Positions 25,801 through 64,000 of a DNA stretch of 64,000 nt are shown here, one piece after another. This DNA is from Tubulanus polymorphus. Lineage: Eukaryota; Nemertea; Palaeonemertea; Tubulaniformes; Tubulanidae. Every line of letters begins with the position of its first letter. Positions within the stretch are counted from its first letter, which is position 1. Where the stretch lies: assembly GCF_964204645.1 (NCBI RefSeq), contig NC_134026.1:29840650-29904649 (forward strand), in the 5' to 3' direction. The notes under the pieces were generated by a model. It did not search any database and was not told the DNA's origin. It saw nothing but the letters and a program-made list of their open reading frames with translations. Made by a program: the position numbers and the translations under genes.

Positions 25801-27304
25801 GATATCACCGCTAGTTATTATAGGGCCACCTGCTGTGAGCACATCTGATCATTCAATTCCTTAGAAACAAAATAGCCGCATTACTTTTGAGACAATTTTT
25901 ATAATCTCTTCTGATGCACCTGAGAACGCTGATCGTAGAACGCGTGTTGATTAGTCCAGTTTGCTGGTGAATCCAAAGACCCAGCCTATCATTTTATTGT
26001 AGCATTTGATAATTAATTTCAGTACCTAATTGGGGTTAAGACGCCTATTCGGCATCTGACTTTGAGTCATTTGGGATTCTTTCAATAGCAATATAGTTAC
26101 TATAATACAGATTAATGCATTTATCTGGTCTTCGTGATTTATATTTTCTTATAAGTTCCTTTTCACTATTTTTGATACGTGAAATGAAAGAAAAAAGAAC
26201 AAACTTCGCGAATCCTCAAAATGAATTTTCTTTCATGCATATTTAGTGAAGATATTGGTTCGGGACAGGTTAAACCGCGCACGCGCAGTTTCCACAACGT
26301 AAATCCCAAAAACCGTTCCGAAAAAAATTATCATTCTTTTTTTGAAGAATTATATTTCGCTGATTAGATGATTCCGATGATATTTGCACCAAACACAATC
26401 AACTGGATTGAACTCGTTTTTTGGTATTAGCTCCGGAAATAAAATCACATCAAGGTAAATTGAAGAGTCGTCGCTGAATCCGGAAATATGATCGGGTATT
26501 AATTATTAAATGTTTGTTTTATCTGCAGTCACTAACGAGGGGAATATTCATTGTGCGTAAACGTAAGGTGAAGGGATTGTTGACATAGTAATATTTGACG
26601 CCCGGGCAGACGACATGATGACACACTCCACCGCGGGCGCGCGCGTGTACCTGTATAACCAGTGTACTCACCCCTTTACATGTTGTCAACACGACTTTAT
26701 ATTCAACTGAAGGAAATTAAAAACACATTTTATTGAAATATTTGCGATCGTTTCTGTGCAACAATTCATGCACCGGTTAAAAGTCACGTACTCCGTGTAA
26801 GCTTCGCTTCTTCAGTGGACTTTCATGTATCCGTCATATTTGTAAAAATAAAACAAGATTCTGCGATGATTTGGTGTGTGTTATTTTTCTGTTTATCGAA
26901 TCTAAACATTTGACAGGTTGGTTTGAAAATGTGGATTGATTTCTGTTATGATTCTGACTAAATCATTACTCATACTGAACACTTACTCACGCCCTGGACG
27001 TTTTTTTCCACAAAGTTCTCTTTTTTCCAATTTCAGTTCAAAACGCGGAAGACAACCTTCCGCGCAAAACTGTTATCTACACATGGAATTTAATTCTCGG
27101 TCATTCGAAGTAAATTTATTAATAAGAAAAAAATCGCAAGCCAAAAAATCTAAAAGCCTTACCGTCACCCAAGTAGATCAGGGGTGTTTTTGGGCCCGGT
27201 GTAATTAGGATGGGTAACACGGTAACACGTAACGAGGCGCGCGTGTTTAGATTTTCTACTCGTGTCCAGTTAAATATAACCCGCGCCGCGCATATCCTAA
27301 TCCT
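22871..27304. other. SR-gene 3' UTR and intergenic DNA upstream of EBF
   Basis: AT-rich DNA with no recognisable coding exon on either strand; the longest reading frames are below 95 codons and show no family features. Candidate AATAAA signals for the SR gene are at 23435-23440 and 23582-23587. A 29-nt hairpin lies at 24444-24472. From 26.6 to 27.3 kb there are CpG-rich patches (GCGCGCGCG near 26638) typical of a developmental-gene promoter zone. Confidence 0.5.
24444..24472. repeat. 29-nt perfect hairpin
   Basis: CTTGGAGTAATCAG, one T, then the exact inverse complement. Too short for a transposon; function unknown. Confidence 0.7.
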
Positions 27305-27311
27305 TATATAA
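27305..27311 (+). promoter_or_regulatory. Possible TATA box of EBF
   Basis: TATATAA lies 787 bp before the EBF start codon, just after a GC-rich patch (CCGCGCCGCGC). If used, the leader would contain short upstream reading frames, beginning with ATGs near 27328 and 27359. Position and motif only. Confidence 0.3.
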
Positions 27312-28097
27312 ACAACGAATTAACAAAATGAAAAGTGATGTTGCGCCCAGTCGACACGATGTCGTCTGACGCTGCCGCCAAAAATGCGTTAAAATCAAAA
27401 CTGTTCAGACGTTAAAATCACGTCGACCCCTCAGCGCACGACATATGTTGCAAATTTCCCACATTCCCTCGAACTCCAAATTTCATTCCAATTGGGACAT
27501 TTACAACTTGAAGTCGACATTGTTGGCGCAAACTCTTGAGGCTTCTAGTGAAAAGGTTCCCTTCTATTTCGCCGTTAACATGAAGCTGGTAAGTCAATAG
27601 CGAGCGTTTCATCGCGTAATTGGATGTTAATACAATGTGAGCCATTCGTTTTATTCATGCTCACCGTAGCGTCGTTATTGGTCTCTCGGAGGTTGATCGA
27701 CGTTACTTTGAGAGTATCAATCCGACCAGGCTAGGCGTGGTTTAATCAACCATTGGCTGGGAATCGCTCCCGGAGTGTAGTCCTACTAAGTCCCCAGGGT
27801 CATTAGGTCCAGTGGGATGCGCGAGGCAGTGGTAACACTTGATTGTAACAAAAGCAGGACTCGTGGGATTTTGAAGCACACGCGGAACGCAGAGCAAGCA
27901 TATTCATGGTAATTATATCTCGGATGGCCTGCCCTTCATAACCCAGTGATATTACACCGACGTTCTCATTCGGGCATCCTAAGTGATTGTATCTGCTGGT
28001 ATAAATTGCCCCCGAGTGTGTCAATACAGTTTCCCGGTTTACTACTGCACCATTTGAGTCTTTTTCATCGTTGTCGGCTAAACACCACGTGTTTTTC

Positions 28098-64000
<35,903 letters not shown>

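Overview
The window reads as genomic DNA from an animal. All recognised genes are split by GT-AG introns, their products are metazoan regulatory proteins, and the introns hold tRNA-derived SINEs and short inverted-repeat elements. Compact introns (often 73-80 bp), a single TUT4/7-type gene and EBF as the only lineage-informative factor fit an invertebrate bilaterian. A spiralian (mollusc, annelid or brachiopod) is my best guess, but the sequence does not settle it.

Layout. 1-9172 (minus): 22 coding exons of a TUT4/TUT7-type terminal uridylyltransferase, still open at the left edge. 9.2-10.7 kb: shared upstream region. 10665-12981 (plus): PPTC7, a mitochondrial PP2C-type phosphatase, complete in six exons. 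13.92-14.47 kb: a near-perfect 250-bp inverted repeat. 14611-15816 (plus): BRF2, the TFIIIB subunit for U6-type RNA polymerase III promoters, in one coding exon. 15881-17890 (minus): a 340-residue coiled-coil protein that I cannot name securely. 18268-22870 (plus): an SRSF10/SRSF12-type SR splicing factor whose second intron is an AT-AC minor-spliceosome intron. 22.9-28.1 kb: 3' UTR and intergenic DNA. 28098 to beyond the right edge (plus): the first seven coding exons of an EBF/COE (Collier/Olf/EBF) transcription factor, including a 31.4-kb intron that fills the second half of the window.

Arrangement. TUT and PPTC7 diverge, as do the coiled-coil gene and the SR gene. BRF2 and the coiled-coil gene converge with stop codons 64 bp apart and probably overlapping 3' UTRs. 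The genes are not an operon. Several share an RNA theme (RNA uridylation, Pol III initiation, splicing), but I take that as ordinary neighbourhood. The EBF gene is a large regulatory locus. Its big intron carries a 1.7-kb minisatellite of about 60 units, most of which mimic a 3' splice site, plus a 34-bp perfect palindrome, a CTG/GTG tract and SINE fragments.

Exon boundaries were set by reading frame, splice phase and remembered family sequences. All joined phases are consistent. Nothing was confirmed by database search or transcript data.
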